DNA of 12,370 nt from SIG469 sp964384255 (GCA_964384255.1 CAYLKH010000063.1:1-12370), one strand, 5' to 3'; positions 6,901-12,370 are shown, counted from the first letter of the stretch. Notes: generated from the sequence alone by a model not told the origin. Numbers and translations: made by a program.

Positions 6901-7819
6901 TGGAGGATTTTCCCCGGCAACCGGGAGCTACTATCACATATCCGTTTTCAATATACTGGACATATTCGGAAATAAAGCCTCCGGCGGAAGCGGGAGCATA
7001 CCCCCCTACGTTGTTGCGGAAAATCACAGGGGCGGTTTCGGAAATGTAGCCATTGACTACGACTGAGGTATTGACGCTGCCGTCTGCGTTAATATATTCC
7101 ACGGGAGCGTAGATGTTCAGCGTCTCATAATCGGTGTCCACCGGGTCGGCGCAGTAGACTATCCCGGTCAGGGCCATATATTCGGTCCCTTTGTATGACT
7201 GGCGGGTCCATTGGCCCCGGGCAGAATCCAGATTATACAGGACCTGAGCCAATTCCTCCCGGGAAATATGGCTTTCCGGGTCCAGTTTACCGTTTGAACC
7301 GGAGACGTAGCCCTTTTCCACCATGGCGGCAACGGCGCCTTTTGCCCATGGGGCAACAGTACTGCCGTCTTTAAAGCTGTTGAGAGTTGATGTGCTTCCA
7401 TCGGCCAGCCCCAGTACCCGGGCCACGACGGTGAACAGCTCCTGGCGGGTGATAGGGTCGTTGGGAGCAAATTTTCCGTTGCCCACGCCGTTGAATATTC
7501 CGGCGGCGGTCACATTTGCCACGGCGGAATAAAACCAGTCCTCCGGCTCAACGTCGCTGAAGCTCACATCGCCGCCGCCTTCCAGCGACAGCACGCGGGA
7601 TATGATGGCCGCAGCTTCGGCGCGGGTTATGGAAGCCTCCGGACGTATGGTCCCGTCGCCATAGCCGGTCAGCAGTCCGCTCTCTATGGCGGCGTTCAGA
7701 GCGGGAGCAGCCCAGTGGCCGCTTTCGCGCATATCGGTAAAGGTTGCCGCCGATGCGCCGACAGCCAGCAGCATTGCCGCCGCCAGCAGAAGGGTCACAG
7801 TTTTGGTAAACCGCTTCAT
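3989..7819 (-). CDS. SLH-anchored double-domain tannase-like esterase
   Basis: This 1276-residue surface protein begins with a signal peptide (1-24, cleavage near 'GASA|ATF') and three SLH domains (about 26-78, 86-138, 148-198), which in this class bind secondary cell-wall polymer. Two tannase-family alpha/beta-hydrolase domains follow. Domain 1 (about 205-709) has Ser351 (GVSAGG), Asp659 (GTKDNH) and His691 (GQGHG). Domain 2 (about 728-1276) has Ser886 (GGSGGG), Asp1225 (GTKDTD) and His1257 (DQGHC). The Asp-His spacing of 32 residues equals that recalled for Lactobacillus plantarum tannase (Asp419, His451). Domain 2 also keeps residues matching its gallate contacts (Lys1115, Glu1129, Asp1227); domain 1 keeps Lys551 and Glu565 but has His661 for the Asp. 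An EF-hand-like loop (737-745) lies at the domain junction. AAGGA lies 9 bases before the ATG. It probably cleaves aromatic or plant esters at the cell surface; the true substrate is inferred. Confidence 0.9.
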   Translation of the reverse strand: MKRFTKTVTLLLAAAMLLAVGASAATFTDMRESGHWAAPALNAAIESGLLTGYGDGTIRPEASITRAEAAAIISRVLSLEGGGDVSFSDVEPEDWFYSAVANVTAAGIFNGVGNGKFAPNDPITRQELFTVVARVLGLADGSTSTLNSFKDGSTVAPWAKGAVAAMVEKGYVSGSNGKLDPESHISREELAQVLYNLDSARGQWTRQSYKGTEYMALTGIVYCADPVDTDYETLNIYAPVEYINADGSVNTSVVVNGYISETAPVIFRNNVGGYAPASAGGFISEYVQYIENGYVIVAPGCRGKSSTAEDGSYNGKAPAAIVDLKAAVRWLKANDSQIPGSSDKIVSVGVSAGGALSSLLGATGNSDDYFPYLEAIGADMTVTDDVYAAMCYCPITDLDNADAAYAWQFGPGDDLSDFRTELATALAGSYVDYVNGLELTDKDGDALTLEGLREGSYCEYLLTVLEESLATYLETTYGKTSTGMSSYTYLDQDLCDEFVAKLNADGQWVSISYEMSTASTGPSQTATFASGVKVEMTSLEDFLNNCLSAMKTTTSFDSLTNSSSENQVFGTEDKDYRHYSDSVLAAVRSIGGESWSEADIEYTGFESYDALVAAFEEDIDAISGYETDIRALMNPMNYIGTDKECDTAPWFRIRVGTKDNHTAFTAGMNLALALNKEDVSVNYGLVWGQGHGSADYDGQLVQWIERICKTEARFTAEETAAILNVANSSDHSWEAVDSDRDGIVDCYKLNRVVCVASPELEDYQGISITVPAAYMNPDLTINYDGTVNGYTAATAPIILNTGAAGYSASTTGTAGTGYLSSGYINVACGNRGKSNVAVNAEGQQYYCGDAPYCLVDQKAAVRWLKYNIALGNVPGCADRIVTKGGSGGGAHAIMMAAMGNNPDYYPYLEKSGAIMEYVDPNGNAVAISDGVFACDPLSPITSLEEANMAYEWQFELATDDAVNEKYLSDFRHQLSHIMAAEYVDYINGLGLKDEDGTPLTINRDGKTGTYVDYFEARLIESLEWYLNNLDESSLTWVLEGDESYAEAYVNGHYSKTSRVMGPGYADGTGNTDTGSTLTANGTDLSSWVTISRDENGLWTAEFSIYDYFVYSGRSKTNPSFDDVDLGQAENQEFGDYDQDYRHWDEYVLAAMTGGYDELAAAYNGEADSAATFEQLYQAYAANIAKVQAGDEFGNNIVHLYNPTRYIVDGETELPQHVRIVTGTKDTDTALTISLNCYIMFRMMGVDTVLGWSWDQGHCGNAPLNTSFTGWLDGICK

Positions 7820-7868
7820 TGTTTTGGTTCCTTTCTTTTATGCTCAGGGGTCAGGGAATAGTAATTAG

Positions 7869-8087
7869 TGGGCTACCTGTGTTATAGAGCAGTATCGACA
7901 AAACGCACAAACTTACGCTTGCTTTACTAAATTGCTGATCACTAACCCCTATACTTATATCCTACCCTTTGACAAACCAGATTGCAAGCTGTGGCCGATT
8001 CTAAACCTGATGCCCAACGATTCCAAAGCGGAATCCATGAAACCGGCGATAGAAAACGGCGGTCACTTCAGCTACGTTGACGGATAA
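7869..8087 (+). pseudogene. Possible remnant of an acetyltransferase gene tail
   Basis: A reading frame without a start codon runs from a stop at 7866 to the TAA at 8085-8087. Its last 38 codons read like real protein. The ending 'SMKPAIENGGHFSYVDG' has the S-x6-NGG-x-F pattern seen near the end of GNAT acetyltransferases ('S-x6-NGG'). It overlaps the end of the opposite-strand esterase gene by 18 bases. No ribosome-binding site or N-terminal part is present, so at most this is a decayed fragment. The rest of the 7820-8067 gap shows only a weak promoter candidate. Confidence 0.25.
7881..7910 (-). promoter_or_regulatory. Weak promoter candidate for the SLH-hydrolase gene
   Basis: On the minus strand TTGTGC (7905-7910) and TATAAC (7881-7886) are 18 bases apart, about 60 bases before the start codon. 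The -35 match is poor. A second possibility is TTGTCA with TATAGG farther upstream near 7950-7973. Confidence 0.3.
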
Positions 8088-8934
8088 AAAGTTCAATTTC
8101 TTCAAAAGCTTCCATAGCTTCGGGATAATCCCAAAGGTCAAGAGGATATGTATGGATCATATCCCTGCCAATATGCAGATGAACATCTGCCCCGCTGGTG
8201 GCCGCTTTTTCGGCGAATTTTATTGCGTTGCCGCCCAAAGCTTCGTCCCCGCCTTCAGAAAGGAACACGTCTGGAAAGCCTGTCAGGTCGCCAAAATATG
8301 GGGATATCATGGGGTCATCCCTGGGAACACCGGGGGCATACAGGTCAACGGTTTCTCCGGCGCTGTCCAGCCCTTCCAGCACAACTCCCTTTACCGGGGT
8401 CGTGGCATCGGTCAATGGCGACAGCGCAATGATGCCCCGGGGAGCGGGTATCCCCTCTTTTTTTGCCATCAGTGGCAAAACCAGTGCCAGTGTGGCCCCG
8501 GCAGATTCGCCGGAAACGAAAATGTTTTTGCTGTCAAAACCCATTTCCAACAGGGCCTTGTATCCCTGAAAAGCATCTTCGGGCGCAGCCGGGAACCGAT
8601 GCTCCGGCGCAAGCCGATAATCCGCGGAGAAGCAGTTGATTTGCAGCCTGTGGCTCAGTTCCATCAAAAACGGCATGGGTATACCCGACGACCCCAGGGT
8701 GAATCCGCCGCCATGGATATAGTATATAAGCCTGTGGCTCCTGCTTTTGGGCGTTATCCACTTGCCGGAGATGCTCCCGGCAAAGCTCTCGCGCCATGTT
8801 ACGTCGCTATATTCCTTCAACTGGGCCATAACTCCGGTTTCCATTTCTTCCCGAAGCTGGGGAAAGCTCTTTCCTTCAAAATCGGTGCGTTCCCAGATGC
8901 TTCCCTTTCGGTTTAAAAACTCCTTGCTGGGCAT
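8068..8934 (-). CDS. HSL-family alpha/beta-hydrolase esterase
   Basis: The 288-residue protein has the full set of landmarks of the hormone-sensitive-lipase (bacterial family IV) esterases. These are the oxyanion motif HGGGF at 74-78, 'DYRLAPEHRFPAAPED' at 105-120, the nucleophile Ser144 in GESAG, Asp230 in 'GGDEAL' and His261. Length is normal for the family. No signal peptide is present, so it is cytoplasmic. Such enzymes hydrolyse short-chain acyl or small aromatic esters. GGAGGA (8941-8946) lies 6 bases before the ATG at 8934. The gene is divergent from the LysR-type regulator with 144 bases between start codons, a common arrangement for a regulator and its target. Substrate is not determinable; a role in finishing degradation of esters released by the tannase-like proteins is inferred. 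Confidence 0.92.
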   Translation of the reverse strand: MPSKEFLNRKGSIWERTDFEGKSFPQLREEMETGVMAQLKEYSDVTWRESFAGSISGKWITPKSRSHRLIYYIHGGGFTLGSSGIPMPFLMELSHRLQINCFSADYRLAPEHRFPAAPEDAFQGYKALLEMGFDSKNIFVSGESAGATLALVLPLMAKKEGIPAPRGIIALSPLTDATTPVKGVVLEGLDSAGETVDLYAPGVPRDDPMISPYFGDLTGFPDVFLSEGGDEALGGNAIKFAEKAATSGADVHLHIGRDMIHTYPLDLWDYPEAMEAFEEIELFIRQRS

Positions 8935-8967
8935 GATGTATCCTCCTGAATATTATTTTCCGCTTAT

Positions 8968-8996
8968 AGCATACCACCTGAATTTTCCCGGGGCAA
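8968..8996 (-). promoter_or_regulatory. Promoter of the esterase gene
   Basis: On the minus strand TTGCCC (8991-8996) and TATGCT (8968-8973) are separated by 17 bases, 34 bases before the start codon. The -35 element is weak, as expected for an activator-dependent promoter. Confidence 0.5.
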
Positions 8997-9029
8997 ACAC
9001 CAAAAACGATTTACTGATAAACAAAAAAC

Positions 9030-9058
9030 TTGATATACCCGGTCGTTAACGTTATAGT
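9030..9058 (+). promoter_or_regulatory. Promoter of the LysR-type regulator gene
   Basis: TTGATA (9030-9035) and TATAGT (9053-9058) are 17 bases apart. The transcript would start near 9065, almost at the ribosome-binding site, so the leader is very short. A CTGATAAACAAAAA sequence (9014-9027) precedes the -35 and recurs in related form upstream of the tannase-like gene. Confidence 0.55.
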
Positions 9059-9078
9059 TATTTCAGGAGGGATGACAG

Positions 9079-9978
9079 ATGAATTTCAGAAGCTGCAAAT
9101 ATTTTTTGACCGTGTGCGAAATGGGGACTATCAACGCCGCGGCACGCAAACTGTATATTTCGCCCCAGTCTCTCAGTCAGCATATTCGCAGGCTGGAAGA
9201 AGAGCTGGATGCTCAGCTTTTCCATCGTGACAACCCCCTGACCCTGACCGATGCAGGCAGATCGTTTAAAACCGCCGCTGCCGACATCCTTTCTACCATG
9301 GACAGGCTGCAACGTGAGCTGGCCGATTTGAAGGGCAGCGCCGCTCAGGAGCTGACTATAGGTATGCTGGATTATGGCACGCCGGATTTTATCCCGCCGC
9401 TGCTGGACCTGTATTTAAAACAGGAGCCTAATGTTATGATAATCACCCGCGAGATACCCGGCGGAGAACCGATACCCGACGATATTTCGCTGTTTATCAG
9501 CGCCCGGGAGCTGGGCAGCAGCTTCAGGTGCGAGATACTGTTTTCCGACAGGCTGTCAGTCTGCGTCAGCGATCAGCTGCTGAAAAAACTGTATCCGGAG
9601 GATTGGAAGCTCAGGAAGCTTCGCCTGGAGCAGGGGGATCTTCACGCGTTGGAGAGGTGTCCCTTCGTTATGCACAGGAACACTCCGCTGGAAGCACTGT
9701 CTGATCTGGTTTTCACCCAGAACGATTTTGTCCCCACTTATTTGCCGGTCATGGGGACCCCCAGCGTGCTTTCCCAGCTGTGCGCCGCAGGGCAGGCGGC
9801 GATGATAACCTTTCTAAAGCAGGCTCAAACCGTCATCACGTCTGCTGAGCCGTATATATTGAAGGGCGTACCCGATGCTATTCCCACCGGTTACATATGC
9901 TACCGCAATGACGATACACTGTCCGCAGCCGCCCAGGGTTTTATAGCCCTGACCCGGAAGTATTTCAAGCGCAGTTGA
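9079..9978 (+). CDS. LysR-type transcriptional regulator
   Basis: The 299-residue protein has an N-terminal winged helix-turn-helix (about 1-62). It includes 'GTINAAARKLYISPQSLSQH' (16-35) and 'IRRLEEELDAQLFHR', the standard LysR DNA-binding signature. The linker helix covers about 64-88. The rest (about 92-295) is the periplasmic-binding-like effector domain. GGAGG (9066-9070) lies 8 bases before the ATG. It stands between the divergent esterase gene and the downstream tannase-like hydrolase gene and probably controls both, activated by a small ligand such as an aromatic acid released by these enzymes. The ligand and target set are inferred from position only. Codon use is ordinary for the window. 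Confidence 0.92.
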   Translation: MNFRSCKYFLTVCEMGTINAAARKLYISPQSLSQHIRRLEEELDAQLFHRDNPLTLTDAGRSFKTAAADILSTMDRLQRELADLKGSAAQELTIGMLDYGTPDFIPPLLDLYLKQEPNVMIITREIPGGEPIPDDISLFISARELGSSFRCEILFSDRLSVCVSDQLLKKLYPEDWKLRKLRLEQGDLHALERCPFVMHRNTPLEALSDLVFTQNDFVPTYLPVMGTPSVLSQLCAAGQAAMITFLKQAQTVITSAEPYILKGVPDAIPTGYICYRNDDTLSAAAQGFIALTRKYFKRS

Positions 9979-10013
9979 AGGCTTGAGCCTGATATCATAA
10001 ACAAAAATCCTGT

Positions 10014-10042
10014 TTGACAAGGCAAATCGTTGATAGTATTTT
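10014..10042 (+). promoter_or_regulatory. Promoter of the cytoplasmic tannase-like gene
   Basis: TTGACA (10014-10019) and TATTTT (10037-10042) are separated by 17 bases. The TGATATCA palindrome (9990-9997) and ATAAACAAAAA (9997-10007) lie directly upstream and could form the LysR binding site. A leader of about 70 bases separates the promoter from the start codon; no riboswitch-like fold was recognised in it. Confidence 0.6.
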
Positions 10043-10122
10043 AGGGATAAAAGGATAGTGATCCCTGAGATCAGTACCCGCAATCGACATTATATCTTTA
10101 ACAACTGCAACGAGGTGACAAT

Positions 10123-11664
10123 ATGGACAAGCTGCGCTTTGACAAAGACAACTTTACCCTGAAAACTCACGACTATAACGGCACCGAGATAGTCTATCGC
10201 CACTATGAAAACATCGTTTACTGCGAAAAACCGGTAGACGTTACCTATCAGACCTTTAACCTCAAAGAGCCGGTGTCTATCGGCGGCAAGCCTGTGGACG
10301 CATCAAATGCACCCATATTCTTCTGCATCGGCTGCGCCGGTTTCCTTTCTTCCACAGCGTCCAGCGAAGGCGCTTTTGACGCTCCCGGCGGTCCTGATGG
10401 CCCCGGTGGTCCCGGTGGTATGCCCGGTATGCCCCCCAGAGCTGCGTCCGAAATAACCAGCAGCGCAGAATGGGAAGCTATGGCTGGGGGCGAAGGCCAT
10501 GCCGGCCCCGGCATCATGGGCGTTCCCGTGCTGGGAAGTTTCAAGGCTGACCATATGCCCGGCGGCCCGGCAGGCCCCGGCGGTGGCGGGCCTGACGGTG
10601 ACCGCTGGTGTAAGCTGGCGCTGGGATATGTTCTTGTAGAGGTGGGCTGCCGCGGTCGTGAAAACAAATGGCCTGACGGCAAAAATTATGGCAAAGCTCC
10701 TGCCGCCGTTACCGACCTGAAGGCGGCTATTAGATATCTGCGCCACAATCGGGGTGTCGTCCCCGGCGATGTGGAAAAGATCATCACTACCGGCGGCTCC
10801 GGCGGCGGTTGGCAGTCTACCCTTGTGGCCGCATCAGGTAACTGCGACTGGTTCAGGCCATATCTGGAAGCTATCGGCGCAGCCGACGAACGGGATGACG
10901 TTTTTGCGTCCTTCTCCACCAGCCCTATTATCGACCACGAAAACGCTGACGGCGCTATCGAATGGCAGGGCGGCGGCCTCATAACCGATCCCCGGAAGAA
11001 AGCGGTGTCCGACCACTGGGCAGAACTGTTTGCTCAATATCTGGAAACAGAAGAGTTTGTTGGAAAAGACGGCTTTGGCCGCCTGACTATTGACAATCTG
11101 GGAGAATATATCGTCAGGGAATATCTTGGCCCCGACGCTGCCCGTTATTTGAAAAAGCTTGACAGTCAGGCCCGGGCGAAATATCTGACTGAGCATCCAT
11201 GGATAAGCTTCGACGGCGAGATGGCCACATTCCGGTTCGAGGATTTTGGCCTTTACGCCACCCGTAACGCCAACGTGCCGTCCTTCGACGATCTGGAGCT
11301 GTCTCAGCCCAGCCCGAACCTTTATGGCGACGAGAATGTGGACAGCCGCAACTTTACGGATTATTCCATCCAGCTGGCTACCGGCGACAGCAGCGCCCGG
11401 GCGCCCCAGCCTTTGAAGGATATCGTCACCAGCCAGAACCCCACCTGGCATATTCTGAGAAAGCATTCCGACGTGGCGCCCCACTGGTGGATACGTCACG
11501 GAGCCTGCGATTCCTGCCTGGCCGTACCTCCGGCGGTGTTGCTGGCGACCGCTGCGGAAAACGCCGGTAAGGACGTTAACTGCCGCCTTGTGTGGGATGG
11601 CGGCCACTGCGAAACTGACGATGACGATGACTTCCTGACCTGGGTAGGAGAAATCACCCGGTGA
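10123..11664 (+). CDS. Cytoplasmic tannase-like hydrolase with Gly/Pro insert
   Basis: This 513-residue alpha/beta-hydrolase belongs to the same family as the two domains of the SLH protein. Shared features are 'VGCRGR' (174-179), 'AVTDLKAAIRYLRHN' (195-209), nucleophile Ser226 in GGSGGG, 'PYLEAIGA', Asp463 in 'RHGACD' and His495 in 'WDGGHC'; the Asp-His spacing is again 32. It has no signal peptide, SLH domain or membrane segment, so it should act in the cytoplasm. Residues 87-160 form a low-complexity insert rich in Gly, Pro and Met ('PGGPDGPGGPGGMPGMPP', then 'GGPAGPGGGGPDGD') placed between early strands of the fold. At positions matching the gallate contacts of L. plantarum tannase it has Ala383, Ser397 and Cys465, so a different acyl or aromatic substrate is likely. 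GAGGTG precedes the ATG by 5 bases. It follows the LysR gene with its own promoter. Confidence 0.88.
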   Translation: MDKLRFDKDNFTLKTHDYNGTEIVYRHYENIVYCEKPVDVTYQTFNLKEPVSIGGKPVDASNAPIFFCIGCAGFLSSTASSEGAFDAPGGPDGPGGPGGMPGMPPRAASEITSSAEWEAMAGGEGHAGPGIMGVPVLGSFKADHMPGGPAGPGGGGPDGDRWCKLALGYVLVEVGCRGRENKWPDGKNYGKAPAAVTDLKAAIRYLRHNRGVVPGDVEKIITTGGSGGGWQSTLVAASGNCDWFRPYLEAIGAADERDDVFASFSTSPIIDHENADGAIEWQGGGLITDPRKKAVSDHWAELFAQYLETEEFVGKDGFGRLTIDNLGEYIVREYLGPDAARYLKKLDSQARAKYLTEHPWISFDGEMATFRFEDFGLYATRNANVPSFDDLELSQPSPNLYGDENVDSRNFTDYSIQLATGDSSARAPQPLKDIVTSQNPTWHILRKHSDVAPHWWIRHGACDSCLAVPPAVLLATAAENAGKDVNCRLVWDGGHCETDDDDDFLTWVGEITR

Positions 11665-11670
11665 TCTGAT

Positions 11671-11709
11671 AACTCCCTGACGAAACTGACGCAGTTTCAT
11701 CAGGGAGTT
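11671..11709. repeat. Hairpin repeat A, copy 1 (probable terminator)
   Basis: AACTCCCTGACGAAACTG (11671-11688) pairs with 11692-11709 around ACG. One pair is mismatched: C-A in plus-strand RNA but a G-U wobble in minus-strand RNA. The hairpin lies 6 bases after the hydrolase stop codon and is repeated at 11917-11951. Confidence 0.75.
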
Positions 11710-11735
11710 TGAGACTGTCAAAAAACCTCGTAGAG

Positions 11736-11755
11736 TTCGCCGCATTGGCGGCGAA
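11736..11755. repeat. Short hairpin in the intergenic mosaic
   Basis: TTCGCCGC (11736-11743) pairs perfectly with GCGGCGAA (11748-11755) around ATTG. The following stretch to about 11837 holds further imperfect inverted repeats, such as GAAATTT and AAATTTC flanking a GC-rich segment, but no open reading frame of note. Confidence 0.6.
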
Positions 11756-11837
11756 TAAATTCACATATGAAATTTTCGGCGGCGTGAACGTCGGAAATTT
11801 CTCCGCTCGGCCTTCAAACGTGCGAAAAAGGGAGCTT

Positions 11838-11913
11838 GCGACCTTTTGAGTGCGCTGCCGAAGGCCGCAAAATCCCGTGTCAAAATAGTCCATCGGACTA
11901 TTTTGACACGCTG
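11838..11913. repeat. Dispersed 75-bp repeat, copy 2
   Basis: This is a near-identical direct copy of bases 3-77, with one substitution (A at 11841 for G at 6) and one extra C. It contains the palindrome at 11876-11910. It is preceded by a 5' segment that partly folds back on it (CGGCCTTC near 11808 and GAAGGCCG near 11860), so the full element is probably longer than the part shared with the window start. Confidence 0.85.
11876..11910. repeat. Palindrome, 16-base arms, copy 3 of 3
   Basis: CGTGTCAAAATAGTCC (11876-11891) and its exact complement (11895-11910) surround ATC, identical to bases 40-74. Confidence 0.88.
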
Positions 11914-11916
11914 TAG

Positions 11917-11956
11917 CTCCCTGACGAAACTGACGCAGTTTCATCAGGGAGTTTTT
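11917..11956 (+). terminator. Hairpin repeat A, copy 2, with T-run
   Basis: CTCCCTGACGAAACTG (11917-11932) pairs with 11936-11951 around ACG with the same single mismatch as the copy at 11671, and is followed by TTTTT (11952-11956). On the plus strand this fits a Rho-independent terminator and would insulate the glutamine synthetase gene from upstream transcription. Confidence 0.7.
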
Positions 11957-12052
11957 CGGGTCATGGGTCGGGTTTTGCAGATATGGGCAGGTGCAGCGGC
12001 TGTTTGCCTTTGGCTGGGCTTTGATATTTCCTGTCTTAAGTTAAATTTTCGG

Positions 12053-12081
12053 TTGACAGAAAAACTGTTCCTATTTACAAT
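12053..12081 (+). promoter_or_regulatory. Promoter of the glutamine synthetase gene
   Basis: TTGACA (12053-12058) and TACAAT (12076-12081) are separated by 17 bases, a near-consensus promoter. Transcription would begin near 12088, giving a leader of about 25 bases before the ATG, too short for a riboswitch. Confidence 0.8.
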
Positions 12082-12112
12082 TATAGTGCAATAAAACTTT
12101 TGGAGGCTGACC

Positions 12113-12370
12113 ATGAACAAAACCAGTGTTCCCGAGATGTTTGGCAGCATGGTGTTTAACGACGAAGCCATGCGGAGCCGCCTGCCCAAGGATGTTTATA
12201 ACGCCCTGCATCTGACTATTGACGAGGGCCGGGAGCTTGACACCGCTTTGGCAAATTCCATCGCCGCTGCTATGAAAGAATGGGCGCTCGAAAAGGGCGC
12301 AACTCATTTTACCCCCTGGTTCCAGCCCATGACCGGCATCACCGCCGAAAAGCAAGACAGCTTTATCGTC
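12113..12370 (+). CDS. glnN: Glutamine synthetase type III (N-terminal part)
   Basis: The visible 86 residues match the start of type III glutamine synthetases. 'PEMFGSMVFNDEAMRSRLPK' is followed by 'HFTPWFQPMTGITAEKQDSF', motifs distinctive of this class and absent from types I and II. The enzyme joins ammonia to glutamate with ATP in the cytoplasm, forming a dodecamer of roughly 700-residue subunits, so most of the gene lies beyond the window. GGAGG (12102-12106) lies 6 bases before the ATG, and a strong promoter lies just upstream. It has no evident link to the esterase genes and is separated from them by terminator-like repeats. Confidence 0.95.
   Translation, partial: MNKTSVPEMFGSMVFNDEAMRSRLPKDVYNALHLTIDEGRELDTALANSIAAAMKEWALEKGATHFTPWFQPMTGITAEKQDSFIV

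Noticed and set aside
5747..7066. A 439-codon open frame on the plus strand
   Set aside because: It lies opposite the first hydrolase domain of the SLH protein, whose catalytic motifs are clear, and shows no motif or ribosome-binding site of its own.
8077..8916. A 279-codon open frame antisense to the esterase
   Set aside because: The esterase on the minus strand has a full catalytic triad and a good ribosome-binding site; the antisense frame shows no domain.
3989..11664. A complete tannin/gallate degradation operon
   Set aside because: No gallate decarboxylase, pyrogallol pathway gene or aromatic transporter is present in the window, and only one domain keeps all predicted gallate contacts, so the pathway cannot be claimed.
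10834..11745. A 303-codon open frame antisense to the cytoplasmic hydrolase
   Set aside because: It overlaps conserved catalytic motifs of the plus-strand gene and runs through its terminator hairpin; it is treated as a shadow frame.
3..11913. The 75-bp direct repeats as att sites of an integrative element
   Set aside because: No integrase or excisionase lies between them, no tRNA gene is adjacent, and a related palindrome occurs inside the segment, which fits a dispersed repeat better. Kept only as a lower-interest recombination finding.

Overview
The window looks like chromosomal DNA of a GC-rich anaerobic clostridial Firmicute of the Oscillospiraceae/Ruminococcaceae type. This is judged from the A-rich Shine-Dalgarno sites of GGAGG type, the TTGACA/TATAAT-like promoters, the S-layer homology (SLH) anchored exoprotein, the ImmA/XRE pair and the type III glutamine synthetase. 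The species cannot be named from the sequence alone.

Layout. Bases 1-77 hold one copy of a dispersed palindromic repeat. Bases 110-1730 carry four small genes on the minus strand: an XRE repressor and an ImmA/IrrE-type metallopeptidase that overlap by 11 bases, then a small charged protein and a sigma-70 region 4-like helix-turn-helix protein that also overlap by 11 bases. They resemble the control module of a mobile element, but no integrase, relaxase or structural gene is visible. Their promoter is bracketed by two sequences of the Gram-positive LexA-box form. Divergently, bases 1976-3859 encode a large right-handed beta-helix protein with a run of Gly-Gly-Pro triplets, no signal peptide and very biased codon use.

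Bases 3860-3988 are a convergent intergenic stretch with three hairpins, one of them another copy of the dispersed palindrome. Bases 3989-7819 (minus) encode a 1276-residue secreted protein with three SLH domains and two tandem tannase-like alpha/beta-hydrolase domains. Bases 7820-8067 have no intact gene but may hold the tail of a decayed acetyltransferase gene. Bases 8068-8934 (minus) encode a hormone-sensitive-lipase-type esterase, divergent from a LysR-type regulator (9079-9978). The regulator is followed by a cytoplasmic single-domain tannase-like hydrolase (10123-11664) that carries its own Gly/Pro-rich insert. Bases 11665-12112 have no gene and are a mosaic of hairpin repeats followed by a clear promoter. 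The window ends inside a type III glutamine synthetase gene (from 12113).

How the parts may work together (inference). Three tannase-family domains, a fourth esterase and a LysR regulator suggest uptake and breakdown of aromatic or other plant-derived esters: the SLH protein would cut at the cell surface, and the esterase and single-domain hydrolase would act inside. The predicted gallate-contact residues are complete in only one of the three tannase-like domains, so the substrates probably differ. The most unusual feature is that two proteins of unrelated fold, the beta-helix protein and the cytoplasmic hydrolase, both lack signal peptides and both carry Gly-Gly-Pro/Met-Pro-Gly-rich segments. 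This hints at a shared assembly or scaffold.
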